Part shown: positions 52,923 to 61,683 of the stretch, in pieces | Numbering within the stretch: the first letter of the stretch is position 1 | Layout: the number at the start of each line of letters is the position of its first letter | NCBI GenBank assembly: GCA_047975325.1 | Contig: JBKEDF010000032.1 | Coordinates: 1-64,000 of the forward strand | Origin: JBKEDF01 sp047975325 | GTDB lineage: Bacteria > Pseudomonadota > Alphaproteobacteria > Rhodobacterales > Rhodobacteraceae | DNA length: 64,000 bases | Reading direction: 5' to 3' | Program-made: the position numbers and the translations under genes | The notes under the pieces: generated by a model | Databases searched by the model: none | What the model saw: only the letters and a program-made list of their open reading frames with translations | Told to the model about the DNA's origin: nothing

Positions 52923-55514
52923 TCAACTCACTCGACGCCGTCGTGGCCCGGTGGCCCCGATTGCAAAAACACCATTTGCACCGACATCAATTTCGACCGT
53001 TCGGGGCATCTTGCCCTCCACGAGCGAATCCAGGAAGAACTCCGCCAGTTTGGGCAACAGATCGGTTGCCATCATCGTTTCGATCTTGCGCGCACCCGTA
53101 TCTCCGGCAATCACACGTTCAATCAACGCATCGCGCGCCGCGCCGGTTACCGTTACCGCCGCCTTGTAGGTTTCCTCGACACGTTCCACGACCTTGGCCA
53201 GTTGCAAGTCGACGATGCCTGCCAGCACGTCACGGCCAAGCGGCAGATATGGCAACACGTTCAGGCGCCCCAGAAAGGCCGGTTTGAATACCGCACCCAG
53301 TTCCGGCGCAAGCATTTCGGCAAGGGCCGCACCTTCCGGCATGGCATCGGGATCTTCAGCCAGCGATGTCAGGGTCTCCGTGCCGGTATTGGCCGTCATC
53401 AGGATCGTGGTATTACGAAAATCGACATCACGGCCTTCGCCATCCCGCAAGACACCCTTGTCAAAGACCTGGTAGAAGATTTCCTGCACGCCCGGATGGG
53501 CCTTGTCGATTTCATCAAGCAGGAGCACGCCATACGGCCTGCGCCGCACGGCTTCGGTCAGAACACCGCCTTCACCATAACCGACATAGCCCGGCGGCGA
53601 TCCCATCAGCAGTGAAACCTTATGTTCTTCCTTGAACTCGGACATGTTGATCGTCGTCAGGCCGGCGGAGCCGCCGTAAAGCTCATCGGCGATGGCAAGG
53701 GCCGTTTCGGTCTTGCCCACGCCGGATGTGCCAACCATCAGGAACACGCCCTGCGGCCGGCGCGGATCACGCAGGCCCGCACGGGCGACCTGCATGTTTT
53801 CCGACAGGACATCAATGGCCCAATCCTGCCCGAGGATACGTTTTTTCAGCCTTTCGCCCAGTGAAGTGACGGCCTCAATCTGCCCACGCAACAAACGCCC
53901 GGTGGGCACCCCGGTCCATCGGGCAACAACGGCTGCCACAGCTTCGGCATCGACCACACGATGCACCAGTGGATCTTCACCCGCCGCCTTGGCCAGCGCT
54001 TTTTCGGCCACAGCCAGCTTGCGCATGACATCACTTCCGCCTTCTTCCAGAATGGCGTCGGCAGCGGCGGCCAGTTCCATTTGCCTGTTCAGGCGCGTCT
54101 CAATGGCATTGCCCTGCGTTTCAGCCTGCTTTAACCGGGATTTCAGATCGCGCAGCCGGGCAGCGTGATCCTGTCCCTCGGGTTCGGAAGCCAATGCCGC
54201 AATCTCGGCTTTCAGGTATGCCGCCTCGTTGCGATGCCCGGCCAGCGTCACGGGTGTCGTTTCCCGGCTCATGGCAACGGCGGAGGCTGCCGTATCGATC
54301 AGGCTGACCGCCTTGTCCGGCAATTGCCGTTCCGGAAGATAACGGGCGGATAATTCCACCGCCGCACGCACCGCACTGTCGCGGATTGCAACACCATGGT
54401 GATCCTGGAATTTCGGCGCAACCGCACGGATCATGCGCACCGCCGTTTCGATATCAGGCTCATCCACCTTGACGGTCTGAAAACGTCGTGTAAGTGCCGG
54501 ATCCTTCTCAAAATACTTCTTGTACTCGCTCCAGGTCGTTGCGGCAATCGTCCGCAATTCACCACGCGCCAGCGCCGGTTTGAGGATATTTGCCGCATCC
54601 CCCTGCCCGGCCTGACCACCTGCGCCCACAAGCGTATGTGCCTCATCAATGAACATGATGATCGGCGTATCGGAGGCGCGCACCTGATCAAGAACCCCCT
54701 TCAGGCGGCGTTCGAATTCCCCCTTCACGCCAGCACCGGCCTGCAACAGGTTCAGATCAAGCGTGTAAACGGCCGTTTCCAGCATACGGTCCGGCACATC
54801 GCCATTGGCAAGGGCAAGGGCGAAGGCCTCGACAACCGCCGTTTTCCCGACGCCCGCCTCACCCACCAATATGGGGTTGTTCTGGCGGCGACGCATCAGA
54901 ATATCGATCATCTGCCGCAGTTCCGGGTCCCGCCCGACAATCCGGTCAATCCGCCCCTCGCGGGCGTCCTGTGTCAGATCCGACGCATAATCGGCCAGAA
55001 AATCCTCCCCTCCGGCAGGCGCGGTCGGGCGTGCGCGCCCGGCATTCTCTGCGGCGGGGGTATCCTTGACGGCGCGGCCTTCCAGTTGCGACAGGTTCAG
55101 GCCCAGCATCGACGGTGCAGTGCGGCGCAGTTCGGCCCTCAGCCCGGTATCGCTTGCGAAGGTAAGCAACAGAACCGATGCTGAAATCTGCGATTTTCCA
55201 AATCTCAATGATGCAGACAGCCACGCCTCCCGCGCCAGCGCGATCACTGACTGGGACATGGATGGCGCACCGCTTGAGCCTCGTTCGCAGGCGGCAATGG
55301 CCGCCTCGGCCTCGGCCCGGCTGGTGACGGGTTCGACGCCGCAAGATTCGAAAATTTCCTGAACTTCGGCTTCGGACAGCAGTGCCGCGATCCAGTGGCC
55401 CAGTTCGATCGTGGGATTCGTGTTGCGAATGGCAAGCCCGGCCGCCGCTTCCAGCGTGGAGGCCAAATTAGAGGAAAGTCGTCCAATGAGAGTATGAAGA
55501 TCAATCACTGACAT
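52923..55514 (-). CDS. tssH: ClpV/TssH, T6SS sheath-disassembly ATPase
   Basis: An 863-residue AAA+ unfoldase that recycles the contracted TssB/TssC sheath. An N-terminal Clp_N domain (1-160) is followed by AAA domain 1 with Walker A GEAGVGKT (218-225) and FIDEAHTLVGAG, a middle coiled-coil region, and AAA domain 2 with GTSGVGKTETALA and LLDEIDKAH. The spacing and the ClpV-specific N-terminus separate it from ClpB. It is divergent from tssA across 242 bases and leads the hcp-tai4-tae4 unit. Confidence 0.95.
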   Translation of the reverse strand: MSVIDLHTLIGRLSSNLASTLEAAAGLAIRNTNPTIELGHWIAALLSEAEVQEIFESCGVEPVTSRAEAEAAIAACERGSSGAPSMSQSVIALAREAWLSASLRFGKSQISASVLLLTFASDTGLRAELRRTAPSMLGLNLSQLEGRAVKDTPAAENAGRARPTAPAGGEDFLADYASDLTQDAREGRIDRIVGRDPELRQMIDILMRRRQNNPILVGEAGVGKTAVVEAFALALANGDVPDRMLETAVYTLDLNLLQAGAGVKGEFERRLKGVLDQVRASDTPIIMFIDEAHTLVGAGGQAGQGDAANILKPALARGELRTIAATTWSEYKKYFEKDPALTRRFQTVKVDEPDIETAVRMIRAVAPKFQDHHGVAIRDSAVRAAVELSARYLPERQLPDKAVSLIDTAASAVAMSRETTPVTLAGHRNEAAYLKAEIAALASEPEGQDHAARLRDLKSRLKQAETQGNAIETRLNRQMELAAAADAILEEGGSDVMRKLAVAEKALAKAAGEDPLVHRVVDAEAVAAVVARWTGVPTGRLLRGQIEAVTSLGERLKKRILGQDWAIDVLSENMQVARAGLRDPRRPQGVFLMVGTSGVGKTETALAIADELYGGSAGLTTINMSEFKEEHKVSLLMGSPPGYVGYGEGGVLTEAVRRRPYGVLLLDEIDKAHPGVQEIFYQVFDKGVLRDGEGRDVDFRNTTILMTANTGTETLTSLAEDPDAMPEGAALAEMLAPELGAVFKPAFLGRLNVLPYLPLGRDVLAGIVDLQLAKVVERVEETYKAAVTVTGAARDALIERVIAGDTGARKIETMMATDLLPKLAEFFLDSLVEGKMPRTVEIDVGANGVFAIGATGPRRRRVS

Positions 55515-55756
55515 CTAGCAACACCCAAACAAAAAAATCACATACGACCACTGTCTCAAAAATAATGTTCACGATAAGTATCGCCACCCCACGACAGATA
55601 TCTGGCAAAATCCCCCGCCACATACAAGCCGGTAATTTGACGCTGCCGTCCGGACCGTGGCACCACCACCCACACCCTTGACCTTTGGGGGAAGGTTGAC
55701 CTAACGCTAAGTCACAGAATTAAAGGGTAATCTGCGGTATAACCCGAGGTACAGAC

Positions 55757-56830
55757 GTGAATTCCGAAATGACAGAGACAGATCTTTCGCTGTGTCAGCC
55801 GTTCGGCCAGGGCAGCCCGGCCGGCCGGAATCTGCGCAACCCGGGGGAAGGTCAGGCGGAATATCGCCAATTGCGGGATGCCCGGTCACAGGCGCGGGCG
55901 GCGGAACGTCAGCATGACATGTCCGCAGCTGAGGACAGGATGCCCGGCATCGCCCCCGAATGGACCGATGTGCGCAGGCTCGCCCGTGATATATTGTCAA
56001 GCTTCTCCAAGGATCTAGAAGTTGCCGTCTGGCTGGTTGAGGCCGAAACCAGGCTCAATGGATATGACGGTCTGGCACGGGCCGTGACAGTCGTGAACAA
56101 CCTTGTCCGGGACTTCGGGCGCAACCTGCATCCGCAGCCTGAAGAACCCGATGATGAACCATTTGCAATTCTGGCGGGCCTGAATGGCATAGGGCGTGAG
56201 GGCACGCTGGTACAGCCGCTTCGGTTGCTCTCACTGGTGCCCGGCATGGGCTATGGGCATCTCAGCCTGTGGGACGTCGAAAGTGCTGCCGGATCCGAAT
56301 CGGTCCGTGCGGAAATGATCGAGGCAGGCCCCGATGCAATGCAAACCCGGCATGATGAGGTGCAGTCCGCCATTGATGCGCTGGATGGTTGCGACAGGAC
56401 CTGTACCGAACTGATGGGGACGGACGCCCCGCCATTCACCCTGTTGATTTCGGTATTAAAGGACGCGCAACGCGCCATTCGCATGCTGGCCGGCATCGAT
56501 GAATCGTCCAATGATATCGTGGAAATCGCTGCGGCCACAAATGCCGTTTCCGGCGCTGATTCCCCCGTCCCATCCGACAATACATCCCCGGTACCGATGA
56601 CACGGGAACGCGCCCTGGACGAACTGTTGCGGATTGCCGCCTATTTCAGAAAAACCGAACCGCATTCACCCATAAGCGCCAGCCTGGAAACCCTGGTACG
56701 GCGCGGACGCATGGATTTCGTTACTTTACTTAAGGAACTGATACCAGATGACAGCGCCCGCGCTGCCTTGATGACAACCGCCGGTATCAGGGAAAAACCC
56801 CGGGACGACGACGATCCGGGCGGACATTGA
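55757..56830 (+). CDS. tssA: TssA, T6SS baseplate/sheath-assembly protein
   Basis: A 357-residue TssA. The N-terminal ImpA domain contains GRNLRNPGEGQAEYRQLRDAR and PEWTDVRRLARDILSSFSKDLEVAVWLVEAETRLNGY (summarised), and the C-terminal part reads RERALDELLRIAAYFRKTEPHSP, the ImpA signature. TssA primes and caps the growing sheath. The GTG at 55757 has a CGAGG upstream; ATG at 55769 is an alternative. It is the first plus-strand gene of the T6SS locus, 117 bases before tssB. Confidence 0.9.
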   Translation: MNSEMTETDLSLCQPFGQGSPAGRNLRNPGEGQAEYRQLRDARSQARAAERQHDMSAAEDRMPGIAPEWTDVRRLARDILSSFSKDLEVAVWLVEAETRLNGYDGLARAVTVVNNLVRDFGRNLHPQPEEPDDEPFAILAGLNGIGREGTLVQPLRLLSLVPGMGYGHLSLWDVESAAGSESVRAEMIEAGPDAMQTRHDEVQSAIDALDGCDRTCTELMGTDAPPFTLLISVLKDAQRAIRMLAGIDESSNDIVEIAAATNAVSGADSPVPSDNTSPVPMTRERALDELLRIAAYFRKTEPHSPISASLETLVRRGRMDFVTLLKELIPDDSARAALMTTAGIREKPRDDDDPGGH

Positions 56831-56947
56831 CCCAAAACCGGCAACCGCTTTGACAACCCCGCCGGGATCGGCACAATACGGCGGATTTTCGGTCTCACAC
56901 ACTGGCGGCGCAATTGTCCGTTCCGTGCAGTTATCTAGGAGAAATTC

Positions 56948-57463
56948 ATGGCAAGTATTCACGACAAGCTCGACAAGGTTCGCAAACCGCGGGTTCACAT
57001 CAAATATGAGGTCGAAACCGAAGGCGCGATGGTGGAAAAGGAACTGCCCTTCGTGGTTGGTGTCCTTGGTGACTTTTCGGGAAACCCCACACAGGATCTC
57101 AAGCCCTTTGGCGAACGGAAATTTGTCGAAATTGACAAGGATAACTTTGACGCGGTTCTGGCCCGCATGACGCCGGGACTGAATATGCAGGTGGAAAACA
57201 CGCTGACCGATGATGACAGCATGATGCGTGTCAATCTCGCGTTCAATTCAATGGAAGATTTTGAACCTGCCCAGGTTGTCGATCAGATCCCGGCACTGAA
57301 ATCGCTTCTTGAGAACCGCAATCAACTGCGCGACCTGCTGACCAAGGCCGACCGTTCGGAAGAACTGGAAGTCCTGCTTGAAAAGCTCCTGCAGGATAAT
57401 GATGCCGTTAAATCCCTAATGGACGAACTGAAATCGCGGTCCGGTGACGAGGAGAAGGCCTGA
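56948..57463 (+). CDS. tssB: TssB, T6SS contractile sheath small subunit
   Basis: A 171-residue TssB (VipA/ImpB). The N-terminal block VHIKYEVETEGAMVEKELPFVVGVLGDFSG and FVEIDKDNFDAVLARMTP are family-defining. With TssC it builds the contractile sheath. AGGAGA precedes the ATG and the stop overlaps the tssC start by one base (TGATG). Confidence 0.95.
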   Translation: MASIHDKLDKVRKPRVHIKYEVETEGAMVEKELPFVVGVLGDFSGNPTQDLKPFGERKFVEIDKDNFDAVLARMTPGLNMQVENTLTDDDSMMRVNLAFNSMEDFEPAQVVDQIPALKSLLENRNQLRDLLTKADRSEELEVLLEKLLQDNDAVKSLMDELKSRSGDEEKA

Positions 57464-58944
57464 TGGCAACCGAAACCAATAAGACAGCCGCAGTTGGCGA
57501 AGCCGCGGTTCAGGAAAAAAGCCTGCTTGATCAGGTTATCGGTGCAACCCGCCAGACCGAACCCGACCGTACGGCACAGCTTCTGTCGACGCTCACGGAT
57601 GCCGCACTGGAAGGTACGGTAACGTATAACCGCAACCTGACAATCACGCTGACCAAGGCGATCGAGGCCATTGACGCCAAGATTTCACGGCAGCTTGCGG
57701 TCGTGATGCAAAGCCCCGAATTTTCCTCGCTGGAAGGAAGCTGGCGCGGTCTGCATCACATGGTGATGGAATCCAATACCAGTTCCAATCTGAAGATCCG
57801 CGTGCTGAACGCATCCAAGAAGGAATTGGGCCGGGATCTGGCCAAGGCTGTCGAATTCGATCAGTCACGCCTGTTCAAGGCAATTTATGAAGACGAATTC
57901 GGCACGCCGGGTGGAGAGCCCCTGGGCGCCTTGATTGGTGATTTCGAATTCAACAACTCCTTTGAGGATCTTGAATGCCTGCAAAGTATATCGCAGGTGT
58001 CGGCAGCCGCCTTTGCGCCCTTCATTTCGGCGGCAAGCCCAAAGCTTTTCGGCTTTGAAGACTATACCGAATTGTCAAAACCCCGCGACCTGTCAAAGAT
58101 CTTTGACAGCACGGAATATGCAAAATGGCGCAGCTTCCGCGACAGTGAGGATTCGCGTTTCGTCACGCTGACCATGCCACGCGTTCTGTCGCGGATGCCC
58201 TACGGGCCCAATACGCGCACCGTGGATGAGTTCGACTATGACGAAGCCGCCGCCTTTGAGGGCGATCAGATCCCGCATAACAACTATTGCTGGATGAACG
58301 CGGCCTATGTGATGGGAACGCGCCTGACCGAAGCCTTTTCACAGACAGGTTGGTGCACAGCCATTCGCGGCGCGGAAAATGGTGGTCGGGTCGATGGTCT
58401 GCCGATGCATCTTTTCTCAACCGATCAGGGCGATACCAATATCAAATGCCCGACGGAAATCGGTATCACGGATCGTCGTGACGCAGAACTTGGCGCAATG
58501 GGTTTCCTGCCGCTATGTCATTACAAGAATACCGACTATGCGGTCTTCTTCGGGGCACAGACCACCCATAAGCCCAAGAAATACGACCGGCCCGAAGCAA
58601 CCGCCAATGCCGCGATCTCCGCGCGTTTGCCCTATATCATGGCGACCTCGCGTTTCGCGCATTATCTGAAGGTGATCGGCCGTGACAAGATCGGGTCATT
58701 CATGGAGGCGGAGGATTGTGAACAGTGGCTCAATCGCTGGATCAACAACTACGTCAATTCCAATGATGATGCGGGTCCCGAGATGCGCGCGCAATATCCG
58801 CTGCGTGATGCAAGGGTAAAGGTCGAGGAAATCCCCGGCAAGCCCGGCAGCTACAATGCCGTTGCATGGATGCGTCCATGGCTGCAGATGGAAGAGCTGA
58901 CAACCGCATTACGCATGGTCGCCCGCATCCCAGAAAAGAGCTAG
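57463..58944 (+). CDS. tssC: TssC, T6SS contractile sheath large subunit
   Basis: A 493-residue TssC (VipB/ImpC). FSSLEGSWRGLHHMV, YEDEFGTPGGEPLGALIGDFEF, RFVTLTMPRVLSRMPYG and ATSRFAHYLKVIGRDKIG are standard TssC blocks, and the C-terminal segment includes NDDAGPEMRAQYPLRDARVKVEEIPGKPGSY. Length is normal. It is coupled to tssB and followed 3 bases after its stop by a second tssC-like gene. Confidence 0.95.
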   Translation: MATETNKTAAVGEAAVQEKSLLDQVIGATRQTEPDRTAQLLSTLTDAALEGTVTYNRNLTITLTKAIEAIDAKISRQLAVVMQSPEFSSLEGSWRGLHHMVMESNTSSNLKIRVLNASKKELGRDLAKAVEFDQSRLFKAIYEDEFGTPGGEPLGALIGDFEFNNSFEDLECLQSISQVSAAAFAPFISAASPKLFGFEDYTELSKPRDLSKIFDSTEYAKWRSFRDSEDSRFVTLTMPRVLSRMPYGPNTRTVDEFDYDEAAAFEGDQIPHNNYCWMNAAYVMGTRLTEAFSQTGWCTAIRGAENGGRVDGLPMHLFSTDQGDTNIKCPTEIGITDRRDAELGAMGFLPLCHYKNTDYAVFFGAQTTHKPKKYDRPEATANAAISARLPYIMATSRFAHYLKVIGRDKIGSFMEAEDCEQWLNRWINNYVNSNDDAGPEMRAQYPLRDARVKVEEIPGKPGSYNAVAWMRPWLQMEELTTALRMVARIPEKS

Positions 58945-58946
58945 GT

Positions 58947-60356
58947 ATGCGGGCCGCACAAGCATATCTTATGTCTGGCCCTGTCGATACCGCAGATGCA
59001 GAAGAAAAAAGGTTTCGGGCGCTTGCCGCCCGGATCGACCGGCTGATTTGTGCAATAGATCTGGCCCTGACCCGGCAGGTCAACGTGATCCTGCATATGC
59101 CCGCGTTTCAGGAACTCGAAGCGCGGTGGCGGGCGCTCGCGCTTCTGGTCGATCAGGCGGGGGTTGGGCAGAATGTGATCGTGAGGGTTCTTGACGTTTC
59201 CTGGCCAACGTTGAGCCGCGCGCTGGAACGGGCAACGGATTTTGAACAAAGCCATTTGTTCCGTCTTGTCTATGACGATGAATTCGGCATGCCCGGAGGC
59301 CTGCCTTTCGGGCTGCTGGTGGCCGATTACATGATCACGCGCGAAGCATCCAGGGAACATGGCGACCAGATAGAGGCACTGCGCGGTCTGGCCGGCGTCG
59401 GTGCAGCGGCCTTTTGCCCGGTAATCGCCGGGGCAGCCCCTGACATCCTAGGGATTGAACGTTTCGAGGACCTGACCCCGGCAACAGATCTGACCCCCCC
59501 GCGGATCGGCGCAGGCGCGACGCCCGCGGATATTCGCTGGAATGCGCTGCGCCGCGCGGAAGATACCCGCTTTGTGGGGCTTGTCGCGCCCCGCACCTGC
59601 ATCCGGACGGCCTGGTCGCGTTTCGATGATACGCGGCTTGACGGTTTTACCTTCGACGAAGACCTCCGTCCGCCACTTCTGGTAAATGGCGCCTTCGCCT
59701 TCGCATCAACCGTTGTGACCGCCTTTCTTGATAGTGGCTGGTTCGCGGCCATCAGGGGGGCATATCAGGACCAACCCGGAGGCGGCCGTGTTCCTGCGCT
59801 CGGCACATTTGACATGAACCTCGATGCACATGCGCTTTCGGCCCAGGCTCCGGTCGAATTACGCCTGACACCGTCGCAGGAAGAAGCCGTGATAGAACAG
59901 GGCGTGATTCCATTGTCTGTCCTGCATATGGACGCCAGCGCCGTATTCAACGCCAATTCATCGCTGCATGCGCCAATGGTTTACAGTTCCGCGATAGCCA
60001 CCCAGAACGCCCGGCTGTCGGCGATGTTGCAATATGTCCTATGCACCTCCCGCTTTGCCCATTACCTGAAGGTCATCATGCGCGATGAAATCGGTTCCAT
60101 CGCCGCCCCGGACATCCTGCAGACACGGCTGACGGAATGGTTGCGCGACTACTGCCTGGGCAATGATGACGCCAATCAGGACCTGAAGGCGCAATATCCG
60201 CTGCGCGACGCCGGGGTCACGGTTTCCGCCATTGCCGGCAAACCCGGATGCTATTCCTGCACGATCCGCCTGCAACCCCATTTCCAGCTCGACGATATAT
60301 CAACGAGTTTCCACCTGATTGCCGAAGCGCCCCCGCGCGTCGAAAGGATTGCCTGA
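58947..60356 (+). CDS. second TssC-family sheath-like protein (TssC40-like)
   Basis: A 469-residue divergent paralogue of the preceding TssC. It keeps the same blocks in order: LEARWRALALLVDQAG, YDDEFGMPGGLPFGLLVADY, RFVGLVAPRTCIR and CTSRFAHYLKVIMRDEIG, then NDDANQDLKAQYPLRDAGVTVSAIAGKPG. The N-terminal TssB-binding part is shorter. A duplicated tssC of this kind is known in some Rhizobiales T6SS loci (TssC40 beside TssC41). The ATG at 58947 follows the tssC stop by 2 bases. Its role is not settled; it may cap, modify or regulate the sheath. Confidence 0.88.
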   Translation: MRAAQAYLMSGPVDTADAEEKRFRALAARIDRLICAIDLALTRQVNVILHMPAFQELEARWRALALLVDQAGVGQNVIVRVLDVSWPTLSRALERATDFEQSHLFRLVYDDEFGMPGGLPFGLLVADYMITREASREHGDQIEALRGLAGVGAAAFCPVIAGAAPDILGIERFEDLTPATDLTPPRIGAGATPADIRWNALRRAEDTRFVGLVAPRTCIRTAWSRFDDTRLDGFTFDEDLRPPLLVNGAFAFASTVVTAFLDSGWFAAIRGAYQDQPGGGRVPALGTFDMNLDAHALSAQAPVELRLTPSQEEAVIEQGVIPLSVLHMDASAVFNANSSLHAPMVYSSAIATQNARLSAMLQYVLCTSRFAHYLKVIMRDEIGSIAAPDILQTRLTEWLRDYCLGNDDANQDLKAQYPLRDAGVTVSAIAGKPGCYSCTIRLQPHFQLDDISTSFHLIAEAPPRVERIA

Positions 60357-61162
60357 TGACCGAAACAGCTACATTGAACGAACTGTTGGACCGAAACGCG
60401 CTGGACGAGGCCATCAGGGCCGCAACCGAACAGGTCAAGCTCCGCGCCAGGGATCTTGGCGTCAGGCTGCAACTGGCGGAGCTTTGTGTGATTTCGGGTG
60501 ATCTGGAACGGGCGGAAACGCATGCGAAATTGTCATCCACACTGTCCCCCGATGATGTCGTGGGCCTTGGCGTGTTTCGCCAGCACCTGCGCGGCATGCA
60601 TGCCCGGGCTGAATGGTGGCAGAAGGGCGCAATGCCGACATTTCCGATGGGCCCGACCCAATGCGACAGTATCGCGCTGAAGCTCAACATCGCGTTGCGC
60701 GAAGGGGATGGCGATGGTGCAAAGGCCGCGCTCGATGCGCTGGAAGCCGCCCGTGGCGAATATTCAGGTATCTGGAACGGCATTGCGGCAGAGGATATAC
60801 GCGACCTTGATGACCGTATTCCCCACGCGTTCGAGGCCATTACCGCGGGTGGCAATTACCTTTGGCTGGATATGTCCATCGTGACCGAAATCTCGTTCCA
60901 GCCAATCCGCCGCCCGATCGACCTCGCCTATCGCCGTGCCAGGGTAACATTGAAAGACGGCGCAGGGGCCGATCTGTTATTGCCCAATATCTACTGGGAC
61001 ACCGATGATGACATGGGGAAACTGGCCCGCAATACCTCATTCGAACCGCTGCCGGGTGGCCTGATGACAGGTCGTGGTCAGCGCGCCTATCTTGTGGGTG
61101 AGGACATGAAACCAGCCCTTGAGGCCGAAACGCTGGTCTTCGCGTCGGGCAAGGACGCCTGA
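60356..61162 (+). CDS. tagJ: TagJ/ImpE, T6SS accessory protein
   Basis: A 268-residue TagJ (ImpE family). The N-terminal tetratricopeptide-like region LRARDLGVRLQLAELCVISGDLERAETH is followed by a C-terminal beta-domain (LWLDMSIVTEISFQPIRRPIDLAYRRAR and LLPNIYWDT). TagJ binds TssB in some systems and can help ClpV. The start overlaps the upstream stop by one base (TGATGA). The order tssB-tssC-tssC-like-tagJ-tssE fits this class of T6SS. Confidence 0.9.
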   Translation: MTETATLNELLDRNALDEAIRAATEQVKLRARDLGVRLQLAELCVISGDLERAETHAKLSSTLSPDDVVGLGVFRQHLRGMHARAEWWQKGAMPTFPMGPTQCDSIALKLNIALREGDGDGAKAALDALEAARGEYSGIWNGIAAEDIRDLDDRIPHAFEAITAGGNYLWLDMSIVTEISFQPIRRPIDLAYRRARVTLKDGAGADLLLPNIYWDTDDDMGKLARNTSFEPLPGGLMTGRGQRAYLVGEDMKPALEAETLVFASGKDA

Positions 61163-61163
61163 C

Positions 61164-61682
61164 ATGGTCCGGCCGATCCCCCTTTCGACCATGCAAAGAC
61201 GGGCCGTCACACCTGACAGGGTCGCCTCCTCCCTTCTGGATCGCCTGATAGACAAGGATCCGGACCTTGAACGGGATCCCGCCGTCATTAGCGCGGAAAC
61301 GCCCGAAGGGCTACGTGCCGCCCTGCGCCGCGATCTTGAAATCCTGCTCAACACGCGCTGCAGGTCGGTAACGCCTTCGCCTGATCATGTGGAACTCTCG
61401 GACAGTCTGGTCAGTCTCGGGGTTGAGGATTTCTTTGCCACCAGCCTCGTGACCGACGAACAGCGCAAACGTTTTGCAGCCGATCTGCAATCACGGATAG
61501 CGCGCTTCGATCCCCGCCTGGAAGACCTTTCGGTTTCGCTGATACAGGATCCCGTCCCCGCCCGGCGCAGCCTGCGGCTGAAGATTCAGGCACGTTACCG
61601 CGCCCGGCCTGGCCTGCCACCCATCATCTTCGAGACACGCATCGACCCGGTCGCAGGCCATTATTCGATCACGGAGCGGTAA
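61164..61682 (+). CDS. tssE: TssE, T6SS baseplate gp25-like protein
   Basis: A 172-residue TssE with a GPW/gp25-like lysozyme-fold domain. SSLLDRLIDKDP at the N-terminus, LRAALRRDLEILLNTR (the conserved L-x-x-DLxxLLNTR motif) and a C-terminal FETRIDPVAG are typical. It forms part of the baseplate wedge that nucleates the sheath. The ATG at 61164 follows the tagJ stop by one base. Confidence 0.93.
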   Translation: MVRPIPLSTMQRRAVTPDRVASSLLDRLIDKDPDLERDPAVISAETPEGLRAALRRDLEILLNTRCRSVTPSPDHVELSDSLVSLGVEDFFATSLVTDEQRKRFAADLQSRIARFDPRLEDLSVSLIQDPVPARRSLRLKIQARYRARPGLPPIIFETRIDPVAGHYSITER

Positions 61683-61683
61683 T

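Noticed and set aside
54396..55184. A 262-codon plus-strand frame inside clpV
   Set aside because: It is antisense to a fully conserved AAA+ region of ClpV and has no features of its own.
55607..55640. Sigma54-type -24/-12 element before tssA
   Set aside because: The GG and GC pairs near TGGCAAAATCCCCCGC are 11 bases apart instead of 10, and the rest does not match the consensus.
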